The notes: generated by a model from the sequence alone, not told the origin. A stretch of 64,000 nt of DNA from Streptomyces ruber (GCF_014648075.1 NZ_BMQK01000005.1:62001-126000), one strand, 5' to 3'. Shown: positions 16,900 to 25,544, counted from the stretch's first letter. Numbers and translations are program-made.

Positions 16900-17719
16900 A
16901 GGAGCCCAGCGGTCCTGGTCCCGGACGCGTTCCTGCCGCCTGGCGAGAACGGCCGTGGTGGCCGTCTCGCTGGTGGTGGGAGGCTTCTGGTGGGTCTGTG
17001 ACGAGTCCGTCGAACCCGCCGGGCCCGCCGGGGTGGCAGGGGGCCGTACCGACGCGCGTGGTGCCGGGGCGCCACGCGCGTCGGAGTCCCCGCGGACGGT
17101 GCCCGCCCCCTCGGCCCCCGCCCCCTCGGCTCCCGCTTCCACCGTCCCGGGTCCGTCGGCCCCGGTCCCCGGTCCGTCCGCTCCGGCCGGGCGGACGTCC
17201 GCCCGGACCGCGCAGCCCGGCGCGCCGCGTCCGCTGGCGCCGTCCCGCGCGGTCCGCGTCGACATCCCGGACCTCGGCATCGAGGCGCCCGTCACCGGGC
17301 TCCGGCTCGACGAACGGCGCCGGCTGCCCGCCCCCGACCAGGGCAGGCCCGAACTGGTCGGCTGGTACGAGCAGGGCCCGGCGCCCGGCGGGACCGGTAC
17401 GGCGGTCGTGGTCGGCCACCGCGACACCCGGCGGGGCCCCGCCGTCTTCGCGGCGCTCGGCGCGCTCGAGCCCGGCCGTGTCGTGGAGGTGCGGCGCGCG
17501 GACGGGCGCACCGCCGTCTACACGGTGGACGCGGTGCGGACGTACCACAAGGACGGTTTCCCGAACGAGGAGGTGTACGGCCACCGGGGCCGCCCGGAGC
17601 TGCGCGTGATCACCTGTGGCGGCGACTACGACCGCAGGAGCGGCTACGACAGCAACATCGTCGTCTTCGCGCACCTCACCGGAACGGGTATGACGACGGG
17701 GACGGGGGCGGCGGGCTGA
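16886..17719 (+). CDS. Class F sortase
   Basis: 277-aa membrane-anchored transpeptidase. An N-terminal membrane helix (about residues 20-37, ending VVGGFWWV) is followed by a long Pro/Ala/Ser-rich spacer. The sortase barrel follows, with catalytic His178 in VVVGHRD, Cys244 in VITCGGDYD, and Arg in the next strand (DRRSGYDSN). ATG at 16886 lies inside the end of the anchored-protein gene (14-bp overlap), which argues that this protein acts with or on that neighbour. Class F sortases of actinobacteria have poorly known substrates; some may be hydrolases or housekeeping transpeptidases. Confidence 0.92.
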   Translation: MALRRGAQRSWSRTRSCRLARTAVVAVSLVVGGFWWVCDESVEPAGPAGVAGGRTDARGAGAPRASESPRTVPAPSAPAPSAPASTVPGPSAPVPGPSAPAGRTSARTAQPGAPRPLAPSRAVRVDIPDLGIEAPVTGLRLDERRRLPAPDQGRPELVGWYEQGPAPGGTGTAVVVGHRDTRRGPAVFAALGALEPGRVVEVRRADGRTAVYTVDAVRTYHKDGFPNEEVYGHRGRPELRVITCGGDYDRRSGYDSNIVVFAHLTGTGMTTGTGAAG

Positions 17720-17758
17720 GCGGGAGGTGCCGGCGGCCGGGCAGGGGGCTGGCAGCGG

Positions 17759-17779
17759 AAAACTAACACCGCTAGCTTT
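17759..17779. promoter_or_regulatory. Operator-like dyad upstream of the aldehyde dehydrogenase
   Basis: AAAACTA-N7-TAGCTTT lies 38 bp before the ATG of the dehydrogenase. It matches, in reverse orientation, the AAACTA-N7-TAGTTT dyad between the TetR and acyl-CoA dehydrogenase genes at 22000-22020. The N7 spacers also match at 6 of 7 positions, and 18 of 21 bases agree overall. Confidence 0.65.
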
Positions 17780-17817
17780 AGGTCCCGGACCGACGCCGCC
17801 CGCCCGGGAGGGACACG

Positions 17818-19206
17818 ATGAAGGCACACGACGGCATGTACATCGACGGCGCCTGGCGGCCCGCCGCCCAGGCGGACACGATCGAGGTCGTGAACCCCGC
17901 CGACGAGCAGGTGATCGCCCGCGTTCCGGCGGGCACGGCCCTGGACGTGGACGCCGCCGTACGCGCCGCGCGCGCCGCCCTCCCGGCCTGGGCCGCCACC
18001 CCGCCCGCCGAACGGGGCGCCGTGCTCGGCGCCCTGCGCGACGTGCTCGCCGCCCGCGCCGACGAGATCGCCGCGACCGTCACGGCCGAGCTGGGCTCTC
18101 CGCTCGCGTTCTCGCGGAAGGTGCAGGTGGGGCTGCCTGTCACGGTGGCCGGTACGTACGCCGGGCTGGCCGCGTCGTACGCCTTCGAGGAGAAGGTCGC
18201 GCACTCCACCGTCCTGCACGAGCCGGTCGGTGTCGTCGCCGCGATCACGCCCTGGAACTACCCGCTGCACCAGATCGTCGCCAAGGCCGCCCCCGCGCTG
18301 GCCGCGGGCTGCACGGTCGTCCTCAAACCCGCCGAGCACACGCCGCTGACGGCGCGGCACTTCGCGGAGGCCGCCGACGAGGCGGGCGTCCCGGCCGGCG
18401 TCCTCAACCTCGTCACCGGCCTCGGTCCCGTCGCCGGTCAGGCCCTCGTCGAGCACGCGGACGTCGACATGGTCTCCTTCACCGGGTCCACGGCGGTCGG
18501 CCGGCGCATCGGCGCGGCGGCCGGCGCGGCGGTCAAGCGCGTGGCCCTGGAACTCGGCGGCAAGTCCGCCAACGTGATCCTGCCGAGCGCCGACCTGGCC
18601 AGGGCGGTGAACGTCGGCGTCGCCAACGTCATGTCCAACTCCGGACAGACGTGCAGCGCCTGGACGCGCATGCTGGTGCACACGTCCCGGTACGAGGAGG
18701 CGGTCGAACTCGCCGCCGCTGCCGCCGCCAAGTACGCCGACCGCATCGGGCCCCTCGTCAGCGCCGGACAGCGGGACCGGGTGCGCGGGTACGTCGAGAA
18801 GGGCGTCGCGGAGGGGGCGCGGCTGGTCGCGGGCGGTCCCGAGGCGCCGTACGAGCGGGGTTACCACGTCAGCCCCACCGTCTTCGCCGACGTGACACCG
18901 GAGATGACGATCGCGCAGGAGGAGATCTTCGGCCCGGTGCTGTCCGTCCTGCGGTACGAGGACGAGGACGACGCCGTCCGCATCGCCAACGGCACGGTGT
19001 ACGGGCTCGCGGGGGCCGTGTGGGCGGCGGAGGAGGCGGAGGCGGTGGCCTTCGCGCGCCGGCTGCACACCGGGCAGGTCGACATCAACGGGGGGCGCTT
19101 CAACCCGCTGGCGCCCTTCGGGGGGTACAAGCAGTCCGGGGTCGGCCGCGAACTGGGCGCGTACGGGCTCTCCGAGTACCTCCAGACCAAGTCCCTGCAG
19201 TTCTGA
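17818..19206 (+). CDS. NAD(P)-dependent aldehyde dehydrogenase
   Basis: 462-aa cytosolic aldehyde dehydrogenase oxidising an aldehyde to the acid. Hallmarks are the catalytic Asn in PWNYPLHQ, general base Glu245 (LELGGKS), and nucleophile Cys279 (SGQTCSA). The Rossmann G-motif [11 protein letters not shown] and the C-terminal [14 protein letters not shown] are present. Length is slightly short for the family (usually 470-500). It is the first gene of a pair with the zinc alcohol dehydrogenase 20 bp downstream, so an alcohol-aldehyde-acid oxidation sequence is plausible. The promoter carries an operator-like dyad shared with the TetR/acyl-CoA dehydrogenase region. Confidence 0.93.
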   Translation: MKAHDGMYIDGAWRPAAQADTIEVVNPADEQVIARVPAGTALDVDAAVRAARAALPAWAATPPAERGAVLGALRDVLAARADEIAATVTAELGSPLAFSRKVQVGLPVTVAGTYAGLAASYAFEEKVAHSTVLHEPVGVVAAITPWNYPLHQIVAKAAPALAAGCTVVLKPAEHTPLTARHFAEAADEAGVPAGVLNLVTGLGPVAGQALVEHADVDMVSFTGSTAVGRRIGAAAGAAVKRVALELGGKSANVILPSADLARAVNVGVANVMSNSGQTCSAWTRMLVHTSRYEEAVELAAAAAAKYADRIGPLVSAGQRDRVRGYVEKGVAEGARLVAGGPEAPYERGYHVSPTVFADVTPEMTIAQEEIFGPVLSVLRYEDEDDAVRIANGTVYGLAGAVWAAEEAEAVAFARRLHTGQVDINGGRFNPLAPFGGYKQSGVGRELGAYGLSEYLQTKSLQF

Positions 19207-19226
19207 GCGGAGAGGAGCCGTACGCC

Positions 19227-20339
19227 ATGGGAACCGTGGAACCGGTGGTCCGCGCCGCCGTCCTGCCCGCCGTCGGTGCGCCCCTGGAGATCACCGAGAT
19301 CGTGCTGCCCACGCCCGGCCCCGGCCGGGTCCGCGTCCGGCTGGCCGCCGCCGGGGTCTGCCACTCCGACCTGTCGCTGTCCGACGGGACCATGCGGCTG
19401 CCGGTGCCCGCGGTGCTCGGCCACGAGGGCGCGGGCACCGTGGTGGCCGTCGGGCCCGGCGTCACCCATGTCGCGCCGGGCGACGCGGTCGTCCTCAACT
19501 GGGCGCCCGCGTGCGGCGGCTGCCACGCCTGCCGGCTCGGTGAGGTGTGGCTCTGCGCCAACGCCCTCACCGGCGCCGCGGACGTCCACGCGCGGCGTGC
19601 CTCCGACGGGCTCTCCCTCCACCCCGGCCTGAACGTGGCCGCCTTCGCGGAGGAGACGGTGGTCGCGGCCGGTTGTGTGCTGCCGGCACCGCAGGGCGTT
19701 CCTCTCACCGACGCGGCCCTGCTCGGCTGTGCCGTCCTCACCGGGTACGGCGCCGTGCACCACGCGGCGAAGGTCCGGCCGGACGAGACGGTGGCGGTGT
19801 TCGGCGTCGGCGGGGTCGGGCTGGCCGCGCTCCAGGCGGCGCGGATCGCGGGCGCGTCCCGGCTGATCGCGGTGGACGTCTCCGCGGAGAAGGAGGGGCT
19901 GGCCCGCGCCGCGGGCGCCACGGACTACGTCGTCGCGTCCGACGGCACGGCCCGCGAGATCCGGGCGCTCACCGGCCGGCAGGGCGTGGACGTGGCCGTG
20001 GAGTGCGTGGGCCGCGGGAGCACCATCCGTACGGCGTGGGAGTCCACCCGGCGCGGCGGCCGGACCACGGTCGTCGGCATCGGCGGCAAGGACCAGGAGG
20101 TCACCTTCAACGCCCTGGAGATCTTCCACTGGGGCCGCACGCTGTCGGGCTGCGTGTACGGCAACTGCGACCCGGCGAGGGATCTGCCCGTCCTCGCCGG
20201 GCACGTCCGGGAGGGGCGGCTCGACCTGGGTGTTCTGGTCACGGAGCGGATCGCTCTGGAGGGGATCCCGGGGGCCTTCGGGAACATGGCGGCGGGGCGG
20301 GGCGGGCGGGCGTTGGTGGTCTTCCAGGGGGACTCCTAG
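19227..20339 (+). CDS. Zinc-dependent alcohol dehydrogenase (class III-like)
   Basis: 370-aa medium-chain dehydrogenase, probably a tetramer or dimer in the cytosol. Catalytic zinc ligands are Cys45 (CHSD) and His66 (GHEGAG) plus a later Cys in LLGCAVLTGYGA. The structural zinc site has Cys96, Cys99, Cys102 and Cys110. The Rossmann motif is VFGVGGVGL. The ATG at 19227 follows GAGAGGAG. It is 20 bp downstream of the aldehyde dehydrogenase gene and is likely co-transcribed. Its stop codon is shared with the convergent ArsR-like gene. The substrate is unknown; oxidation of a primary alcohol is the simplest reading. Confidence 0.93.
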   Translation: MGTVEPVVRAAVLPAVGAPLEITEIVLPTPGPGRVRVRLAAAGVCHSDLSLSDGTMRLPVPAVLGHEGAGTVVAVGPGVTHVAPGDAVVLNWAPACGGCHACRLGEVWLCANALTGAADVHARRASDGLSLHPGLNVAAFAEETVVAAGCVLPAPQGVPLTDAALLGCAVLTGYGAVHHAAKVRPDETVAVFGVGGVGLAALQAARIAGASRLIAVDVSAEKEGLARAAGATDYVVASDGTAREIRALTGRQGVDVAVECVGRGSTIRTAWESTRRGGRTTVVGIGGKDQEVTFNALEIFHWGRTLSGCVYGNCDPARDLPVLAGHVREGRLDLGVLVTERIALEGIPGAFGNMAAGRGGRALVVFQGDS

Positions 20340-21094
20340 GGGTTTCGGGTGCTCGCCGTCGTGGTCTCTGTTCCGACGCCCAGTAAGTCCGCGAAGGCGC
20401 GTTCGCCCGTCGGGGTCACCTTCACCGCCCGTTCCGAGCCGATGCGTACGCACCAGCCCGCGTCGAAGGCGTGGCGGCACAGTGCGGCGCCCGCCGCTCC
20501 GGCGAGGTGCGGGCGGCGTTCGGTCCAGTCCAGGCAGGCGCGGGCGAGGGGGCGGCGGCCGGTGCGGTCGAGGGCGATGCCCGTGGCGGCGAACCAGGCG
20601 AGGCCGTCCTCCGTGAGGGCGAAGCCCGTGTCCTGGCGCAGCAGTCCGCGGTGGGTGAGGGCGTCGGTGAGGGCGGTGCCGAGACGGCCGGCGAGGTGGT
20701 CGTAGCAGGTGCGGGCGCGTGCCATCGCGGAGTCGGCGCCCGCGGCGCGGAGGGTGCGGGGGCGGCGGGAGCGTGTGGTGGGGGAGTGTGCGGTGGCCGT
20801 GTGCGTCGCCTGGGCGGTGAGGTCCTCCACGAGGTGGGCGACGCGCGGGTCGGCCAGGCGTACGTAGCGGTGGCGGCCCTGGCGCTCCTCGGCCAGCAGG
20901 CCGCCGGCGACGAGCCTGGTCAGGTGCTCGGTGGTGGTGGACGGTGCGACGCCCGCGTGGCGGGCCAGTTCGCCCGCGGTCCAGGCGCGGCCGTCGAGCA
21001 GGGCGAGGAGGAACGTGGCGCGGGTCTCGTCGGCGATCAGGGTGGCGAGCGCGGCGAGTCCGGCTGCGCCGGGGGGTGGGTGGCTGCTGCTCAT
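20336..21094 (-). CDS. ArsR-family-like winged-helix regulator
   Basis: 252-aa regulator. The N-terminal winged helix-turn-helix has LARHAGVAPSTTTEHLTRL and LAEERQGRHRYVRLAD, typical of ArsR/HTH_20 proteins. A longer C-terminal half has two YDHLAGRLG-type segments and a final VTPTGERAFADLLG, so it is about twice the size of simple ArsR metal sensors. There is no CxC metal site visible. ATG at 21094 is preferred to an in-frame ATG at 21106. The gene is convergent with the alcohol dehydrogenase, and the two stops overlap within a CTAG tetranucleotide. Confidence 0.85.
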   Translation of the reverse strand: MSSSHPPPGAAGLAALATLIADETRATFLLALLDGRAWTAGELARHAGVAPSTTTEHLTRLVAGGLLAEERQGRHRYVRLADPRVAHLVEDLTAQATHTATAHSPTTRSRRPRTLRAAGADSAMARARTCYDHLAGRLGTALTDALTHRGLLRQDTGFALTEDGLAWFAATGIALDRTGRRPLARACLDWTERRPHLAGAAGAALCRHAFDAGWCVRIGSERAVKVTPTGERAFADLLGVGTETTTASTRNP

Positions 21095-21335
21095 GCACCT
21101 CAGCATGCGGTATGGAGGATTCGGTGCGGGCCGGAGGGCGGGTGCTTCCCCGTTGTCGCTCGGGCGCCTGTTGCGGGGTGTGGGGCGGGTGCGCGCCGGG
21201 GGGTGTCCGTGCTCGGTCCGGCGGGCTGTCCGCCTGGGGAGGGCGGCCGGTGGTCCGCGCCGGCCGCTGCGCGCGGACACCCCCCCGGCACGCCCCCTCC
21301 CCGCCGTACGCGGCTGCCGGGCCGTCGGGGGTTTG

Positions 21336-21974
21336 TCAGGCTGTCCGCCTCAGCTGTTCGAACTGGTGAGCCAGGCCGTCCAGCAGTGCCGTCAGGCCCG
21401 TCTCGAAGGCTCGCTCGTCGATCTCGTCCTGGCGGTCGGCCAGGAGGTGGGCCTGGCCGAGGTGGGGGTAGTCGGCGGGGTCGTACGCCGTCTCGTCGTC
21501 GACGAAGCCTCCGGCGAAGCTGCCCAGGGCCGAGCCCATGACGAAGTAGCGCATCAGGGCGCCGATGGAGGTGGCCTGGGCCGGGGGCCAGCCCGCCTCG
21601 ACCATGGCGCCGAAGACGGCGTCGGCGAGGCGGAGGCCGGCCGGGCGGCGGCCGGGGCCACGGGCCAGTACCGGGACGATGTTCGGGTGGTCGCGCAGGG
21701 CCGACCGGTAGGAGACGGCCCAGTCGTGCAGCGCGGTGCGCCAGTCCCGGCCGTCGAACATCGACAGGTCGACCTGCGCGCTCACCGAGTCGGCCACCGC
21801 CTCCAGGATCTCGTCCTTGGTGCGGAAGTGGTTGTAGAGGGACGGCCCGCTGACGCCCAGTTCGGCGGCGAGGCGGCGGGTGGAGAGGGCCGCCAGCCCT
21901 TCCGCGTCGACCAGGTTCGCTGCCGCGGCGACGATGCGGTCGGTGCTGAGGAGGGGCTTGTGCGGGCGGGCCAT
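21336..21974 (-). CDS. TetR-family transcriptional regulator
   Basis: 212-aa TetR repressor, with the HTH at about residues 10-55 (LAAELGVSGPSLYNHFRTKD) and a TetR_C-type ligand domain ending in HQFEQLRRTA. ATG at 21974 is taken; an in-frame ATG lies 9 bp upstream. It is divergent from the acyl-CoA dehydrogenase gene across 60 bp that contain two inverted repeats, which fits a local autoregulated repressor. The same dyad precedes the aldehyde dehydrogenase gene 4 kb away, so that operon is a second candidate target. The ligand is probably an acyl-CoA or a related compound, by context. Confidence 0.9.
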   Translation of the reverse strand: MARPHKPLLSTDRIVAAAANLVDAEGLAALSTRRLAAELGVSGPSLYNHFRTKDEILEAVADSVSAQVDLSMFDGRDWRTALHDWAVSYRSALRDHPNIVPVLARGPGRRPAGLRLADAVFGAMVEAGWPPAQATSIGALMRYFVMGSALGSFAGGFVDDETAYDPADYPHLGQAHLLADRQDEIDERAFETGLTALLDGLAHQFEQLRRTA

Positions 21975-21983
21975 GGCGCACAT

Positions 21984-21998
21984 AGTAGGGCTGCTACT
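21984..21998. promoter_or_regulatory. Inverted repeat AGTAG-N5-CTACT
   Basis: A perfect 5-5-5 dyad directly beside the longer AAACTA dyad and just outside the TetR start codon. It shares the TAG...CTA core and may be a secondary operator half-site. Confidence 0.45.
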
Positions 21999-21999
21999 T

Positions 22000-22020
22000 G
22001 AAACTAGCGGTGGTAGTTTT
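22000..22020. promoter_or_regulatory. Operator-like dyad AAACTA-N7-TAGTTT
   Basis: A perfect 6-7-6 inverted repeat in the divergent TetR/acyl-CoA dehydrogenase intergenic region, ending 14 bp before the dehydrogenase GTG. A near copy lies upstream of the aldehyde dehydrogenase gene. The position is suited to a TetR repressor blocking the promoter or translation start. Confidence 0.65.
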
Positions 22021-22034
22021 CTGGGGGGAGCCTC

Positions 22035-23186
22035 GTGGACCTTGAGCTCAGTGCGGAGCAGCTCGCCGTGCGGCGGCTCGCCAGGGACTTCGTCGAGGGG
22101 GAGGTCGCTCCGTACGCCGCCGGGTGGGACCGGGCCGAGGCCGTCGACCGCTCGATCGTGCGGAAGCTCGGCGAGGTGGGGTTCCTCGGGCTCACCATCG
22201 AGGAGGCGTACGGTGGTTGTGGTGGTGATCATCTCTCGTACTGCCTGGTGACCGAGGAGCTCGGACGGGGGGACTCCTCGGTGCGCGGCATCGTCTCGGT
22301 GTCGCTGGGGCTGGTGGCCAAGACCGTGGCGGCCTGGGGGGACGAGGAGCAGAAGCGGCGCTGGCTGCCGGGGCTCACCTCGGGGGAGTACGTGGGGTGC
22401 TTCGGGCTCACCGAGCCCGGTACGGGGTCCGACGCCGGGGCCCTCGCCACGCGGGCGGTGCGGGACGGGGACTCGTTCGTCGTCAACGGCACCAAGATGT
22501 TCATCACCAACGGCACCTGGGCGGATGTCGTGCTGCTGTTCGCGCGGTCCGTGGACGTTCCGGGGCACGCGGGCGTCTCCGCGTTCCTGGTGCCCGCGGA
22601 CACGCCCGGGCTGAGCCGGCGGGCGGTGCACGGCAAGCTGGGGCTGCGCGGGCAGGCCACCGCTGAGCTGGTGTTCGAGGATGTGCGGGTGCCCGCGAGT
22701 GCCCTGCTCGGGCCCGAGGGCAAGGGGTTCGCCGTGGCCATGTCCGCGCTGGCCAAGGGGCGCATGTCGGTCGCCGCGGGGTGTGTCGGGATCGCCCGGG
22801 CCGCGCTGGAGGCCGCCGTGGGTTACGCGGGCGAGCGCGAGCAGTTCGGGAAGGTCATCGCCCGGCACCAGCTGGTGCAGGAGCTGATCAGTGACATCGC
22901 CGTGGACGTGGACGCGGCGCGGCTGCTCACCTGGCGGGTCGCCGATCTGGTCGACCGGGGGCGGCCCTTCGCCGTCGAGTCGAGCAAGGCCAAGCTGTTC
23001 GCCTCCGAGGCGGCCGTGCGGGCCGCGAACAACGCGCTGCAGGTGTTCGGGGGGTACGGCTATGTCGATGAGTACCCGGTGGGGAAGCTGCTGCGGGATG
23101 CCCGGGTGATGACCCTCTACGAGGGCACCAGCCAGATCCAGAAGCTGTTGATCGGGCGGTCGCTGACCGGGGTCTCCGCCTTCTGA
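22035..23186 (+). CDS. Acyl-CoA dehydrogenase
   Basis: 383-aa FAD flavoenzyme that introduces a 2,3-double bond into acyl-CoA in fatty-acid or branched-chain catabolism. The full family length is present, with FGLTEPGTGSDAGAL (FAD/substrate loop), KGRMSVAAGCVGIARAAL, and the C-terminal LYEGTSQIQKLLIGRSL containing the usual catalytic-base Glu. The GTG start at 22035 is preceded by GGGGGGAG. It is divergent from a TetR regulator with two inverted repeats between them. Chain-length specificity cannot be inferred. Confidence 0.94.
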   Translation: MDLELSAEQLAVRRLARDFVEGEVAPYAAGWDRAEAVDRSIVRKLGEVGFLGLTIEEAYGGCGGDHLSYCLVTEELGRGDSSVRGIVSVSLGLVAKTVAAWGDEEQKRRWLPGLTSGEYVGCFGLTEPGTGSDAGALATRAVRDGDSFVVNGTKMFITNGTWADVVLLFARSVDVPGHAGVSAFLVPADTPGLSRRAVHGKLGLRGQATAELVFEDVRVPASALLGPEGKGFAVAMSALAKGRMSVAAGCVGIARAALEAAVGYAGEREQFGKVIARHQLVQELISDIAVDVDAARLLTWRVADLVDRGRPFAVESSKAKLFASEAAVRAANNALQVFGGYGYVDEYPVGKLLRDARVMTLYEGTSQIQKLLIGRSLTGVSAF

Positions 23187-23245
23187 GTAGGCGGATGAGT
23201 ACGGGGACGGATGTGGCCTCGGTGAGGGATGCCGATCCTGTGCCC

Positions 23246-23533
23246 ATGAGTGAGACACCGGTCAAGCAGGAGTCCACGGCCGCCTTCTACGGGCAGGCCG
23301 TCGCCTCGTTCGCCGTCGCCCTGGCGGCCACCGCCGTCGGCATCTTCCAGCTGGAGGCCGACCCCTGGGTGCGGGCCTTCCTCGCCGTCGCCGTGCTGTA
23401 CCTGGTGACGTCGGCCTTCACCCTCGCCAAGGTGATCCGCGACCGGCAGGAGGCCGGCCGGATCGTCAGCCGTGTCGACCAGGCCCGGCTGGAGAAGATC
23501 CTCGCCGAGCACGATCCCTTCGAGAAGCTCTGA
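23246..23533 (+). CDS. YiaA/YiaB two-helix membrane protein
   Basis: 95-aa small membrane protein with the YiaAB two-helix domain: AFYGQAVASFAVALAATAVG and ACPWxR-like LEADPWVRAFLAVAVLYLV segments form two helices, with a charged C-terminal tail ending HDPFEKL. The function of the family is not known. ATG at 23246 is preferred because the protein then starts MSETPVKQ directly before the domain; an in-frame ATG at 23195 would add 17 residues. It follows the acyl-CoA dehydrogenase by 59 bp on the same strand and may be co-transcribed with it. Confidence 0.8.
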   Translation: MSETPVKQESTAAFYGQAVASFAVALAATAVGIFQLEADPWVRAFLAVAVLYLVTSAFTLAKVIRDRQEAGRIVSRVDQARLEKILAEHDPFEKL

Positions 23534-23547
23534 GAAGCTCTGACCCG

Positions 23548-23563
23548 CTAAGCAACCGCTCAC
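23548..23563. promoter_or_regulatory. CTAAGC-N4-GCTCAC half-matching operator
   Basis: CTAAGC with a partly matching right arm, 48 bp before the TetR ATG at 23612. It resembles the perfect CTAAGC-N4-GCTTAG palindrome upstream of the MaoC gene, so it is probably the autoregulatory site of this TetR. Confidence 0.5.
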
Positions 23564-23611
23564 CTCGCGGGGTATGGTGTTCACCCTGCCACGGGAAGGA
23601 ACGGACGAGCG

Positions 23612-24238
23612 ATGAGTACGGCGGAGGAGACGGCCGGCGACGAGGCGCAGCCGTGGGGCGAGGTCACCCCGGACGCGGCCCGGCGGCTGCTCGTCGCCGC
23701 GGTGGAGGCGTTCGCCGAGCGCGGGTACCACGCGACCACGACCCGGGACATCGCGGGCCGCGCGGGCATGAGCCCGGCGGCGCTCTACATCCACTACCGG
23801 ACCAAGGAAGAACTGCTCCACCGGATCAGCCGCATCGGGCACGAGAAGGCCCTGGAGGTGCTGCGGACGGCGGCCGGGAGCGAGGGGACCGCGACCGAGC
23901 GGCTCGCCGAGGCCGTACGGTCCTTCGTGCGCTGGCACGCCGGGCAGCACACGGTGGCGCGGGTCGTGCAGTACGAGCTGGACGCGCTAGGACCGGACGC
24001 GCGCGCCGAGATCGTGGCGCTGCGGCGGCGGAACGACGCGACCGTGCGCGAGATCATCGAGGAGGGCGTGGCGGCCGGCGAGTTCGACGTGCCCGACGTG
24101 CGGGGCACCACGCTGGCCGTGCTGTCGCTCTGCATCGACGTGGCCCGCTGGTTCAACGCGGCCGGTGCCCGCACGCCCGACGAGGTCGGCGCGCTCTACG
24201 CCGACCTCGTGCTGCGGATGGTGGGCGCTCAGAAGTAG
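23612..24238 (+). CDS. TetR-family transcriptional regulator
   Basis: 208-aa TetR protein. The HTH is at about residues 25-75, with DIAGRAGMSPAALYIHYRTK. The ligand domain contains LAEAVRSFVRWHAGQHTVARV, a pattern common in TetR regulators of lipid and acyl-CoA metabolism. ATG at 23612 follows GGAAGGA. The gene converges on, and overlaps by 10 bp, the MaoC-type gene. A CTAAGC palindrome lies before each of the two genes, so this protein probably represses both. Confidence 0.9.
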   Translation: MSTAEETAGDEAQPWGEVTPDAARRLLVAAVEAFAERGYHATTTRDIAGRAGMSPAALYIHYRTKEELLHRISRIGHEKALEVLRTAAGSEGTATERLAEAVRSFVRWHAGQHTVARVVQYELDALGPDARAEIVALRRRNDATVREIIEEGVAAGEFDVPDVRGTTLAVLSLCIDVARWFNAAGARTPDEVGALYADLVLRMVGAQK

Positions 24239-24693
24239 TAGCGGGTCACCGCCTCCGCCACGCACACCGGCTTGGCCCCGCCCTCGCGCTCGACGGTGAC
24301 CGCTGCCGTGACCTGCACCCCGCCGTCGCTCACCGCCGTGACCTCCGTGAGGACGGCGGTGGCGCGCAGCCGGGAGCCCACGGGTACCGGGGCGGGGAAG
24401 CGGACCTTGTTGCTGCCGTAGTTGACGCCCAGTCGCACACCCTCCACCCGGAACACCTGCGGCACCAGCAGGGGCAGGAGGGACAGGGTGAGGTAGCCGT
24501 GCGCGATGGTCCCGCCGAACGGGCCCGCGGCCGCCCTCTCCGGGTCCACGTGGATCCACTGGTGGTCGCCGGTGGCGTCGGCGAAGAGGTCGACGCGCTG
24601 CTGATCGATCTCCAGCCAGTCGCTGTGTCCGAGCTGTTCGCCCACCGCCGCCTTGAGTTCGTCGGCGGACGTGAAGATCCTCGGCTCTGCCAT
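24229..24693 (-). CDS. MaoC-family hot-dog (R)-enoyl-CoA hydratase-like protein
   Basis: 154-aa single hot-dog domain protein that probably hydrates trans-2-enoyl-CoA to (R)-3-hydroxyacyl-CoA. The MaoC catalytic segment [18 protein letters not shown] has the Asp-His dyad, followed by [21 protein letters not shown] at 24693 is chosen because the extra N-terminal sequence from upstream starts would run through the operator. The 3' end overlaps the convergent TetR gene by 10 bp. A perfect CTAAGC palindrome 21 bp upstream of the start is the likely operator. Confidence 0.93.
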   Translation of the reverse strand: MAEPRIFTSADELKAAVGEQLGHSDWLEIDQQRVDLFADATGDHQWIHVDPERAAAGPFGGTIAHGYLTLSLLPLLVPQVFRVEGVRLGVNYGSNKVRFPAPVPVGSRLRATAVLTEVTAVSDGGVQVTAAVTVEREGGAKPVCVAEAVTRYYF

Positions 24694-24713
24694 GTCCCGT
24701 CCTCCCGCAGTGT

Positions 24714-24729
24714 CTAAGCAACTGCTTAG
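24714..24729. promoter_or_regulatory. Palindromic operator CTAAGCAACTGCTTAG
   Basis: Perfect 6-bp arms with a 4-nt centre, 21 bp upstream of the MaoC ATG and 56 bp before soxR. A related site occurs upstream of the TetR gene at 23548, so it is most likely that regulator's binding site. Confidence 0.65.
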
Positions 24730-24784
24730 CATGGTGGGAGTGCGACCCTCTGTCAACGGACAGGGGGTCGGTAGGCTCTGCCGG

Positions 24785-25276
24785 GTGCCCCAGATCCCCG
24801 AGAGAATCCATGAGTTGACCGTCGGCCAGCTGTCCGCCCGCAGTGGCGCCGCCGTCTCCGCCCTGCACTTCTACGAGTCCAAGGGCCTCATCAGCAGCCG
24901 CCGCACCAGCGGCAACCAGCGCCGCTACAGCCGTGACGCGCTGCGCCGCGTGGCCTTCGTACGGGCCGCGCAGCGCGTCGGCATCCCGCTCGCCACGATC
25001 CGCGAGGCCCTCGCCGAACTCCCCGAGGAACGCACCCCGACCCGTGCGGACTGGGCCCGGCTGTCCGAGGCCTGGCGGTCCGAGCTCGACGAGCGCATCG
25101 AACAGCTCAACCGGCTGCGCGACCATCTCACCGACTGCATCGGCTGCGGCTGTCTGTCGCTGGAGAGCTGTGTGCTGTCCAATCCCGACGACGTCTTCGG
25201 CGAACGGCGGAGCGGCTCCCGGCTGATGGCCGAGCGGTCAGTGGCGCGCGGGAAGGAGTCGGGGGACCGCCGCTGA
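24785..25276 (+). CDS. soxR: Redox-sensing MerR-family regulator SoxR
   Basis: 163-aa MerR-type activator carrying a [2Fe-2S] cluster. The winged HTH with [20 protein letters not shown] is followed by a dimerisation helix. The cluster ligands are the Cys quartet at 118, 121, 123 and 129 (C-x2-C-x-C-x5-C). The GTG start at 24785 gives the usual streptomycete N-terminus; the frame is open farther upstream but through the MaoC promoter. In streptomycetes SoxR responds to redox-active secondary metabolites and induces efflux and oxidoreductase genes. No adjacent soxS or obvious target is here. Confidence 0.95.
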   Translation: MPQIPERIHELTVGQLSARSGAAVSALHFYESKGLISSRRTSGNQRRYSRDALRRVAFVRAAQRVGIPLATIREALAELPEERTPTRADWARLSEAWRSELDERIEQLNRLRDHLTDCIGCGCLSLESCVLSNPDDVFGERRSGSRLMAERSVARGKESGDRR

Positions 25277-25544
25277 GGGCGCCGTCCGGCGCGCTCCGGG
25301 CTCCGTCGGGACGGACCTGCACCGTGAGCACACGACGGGGCCGGGTTCCTCGGGCAAGGGGTGCGGCATCCCCGGCGCACCCCCGCCGCACGGTTCGGTG
25401 GTTCGGTGGTTCACCCCGGCGTCACCGCCGGTGTCGAGAGCTCGACCGTGCTCGGCCCTTCGGGCCGTCAGCGCCTGACCGGCGCTCGGCTCCCCCCGAG
25501 CAGGGACCCCCCATGGTCTCCCGACACCGCAGTGCTCCTTCGGC

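Noticed and set aside
13078..17511. 1477-aa minus-strand open frame
   Set aside because: Antisense to the citrate carrier, MFS, anchored protein and sortase genes, with composition of a shadow frame (Arg, Gly, His-rich).
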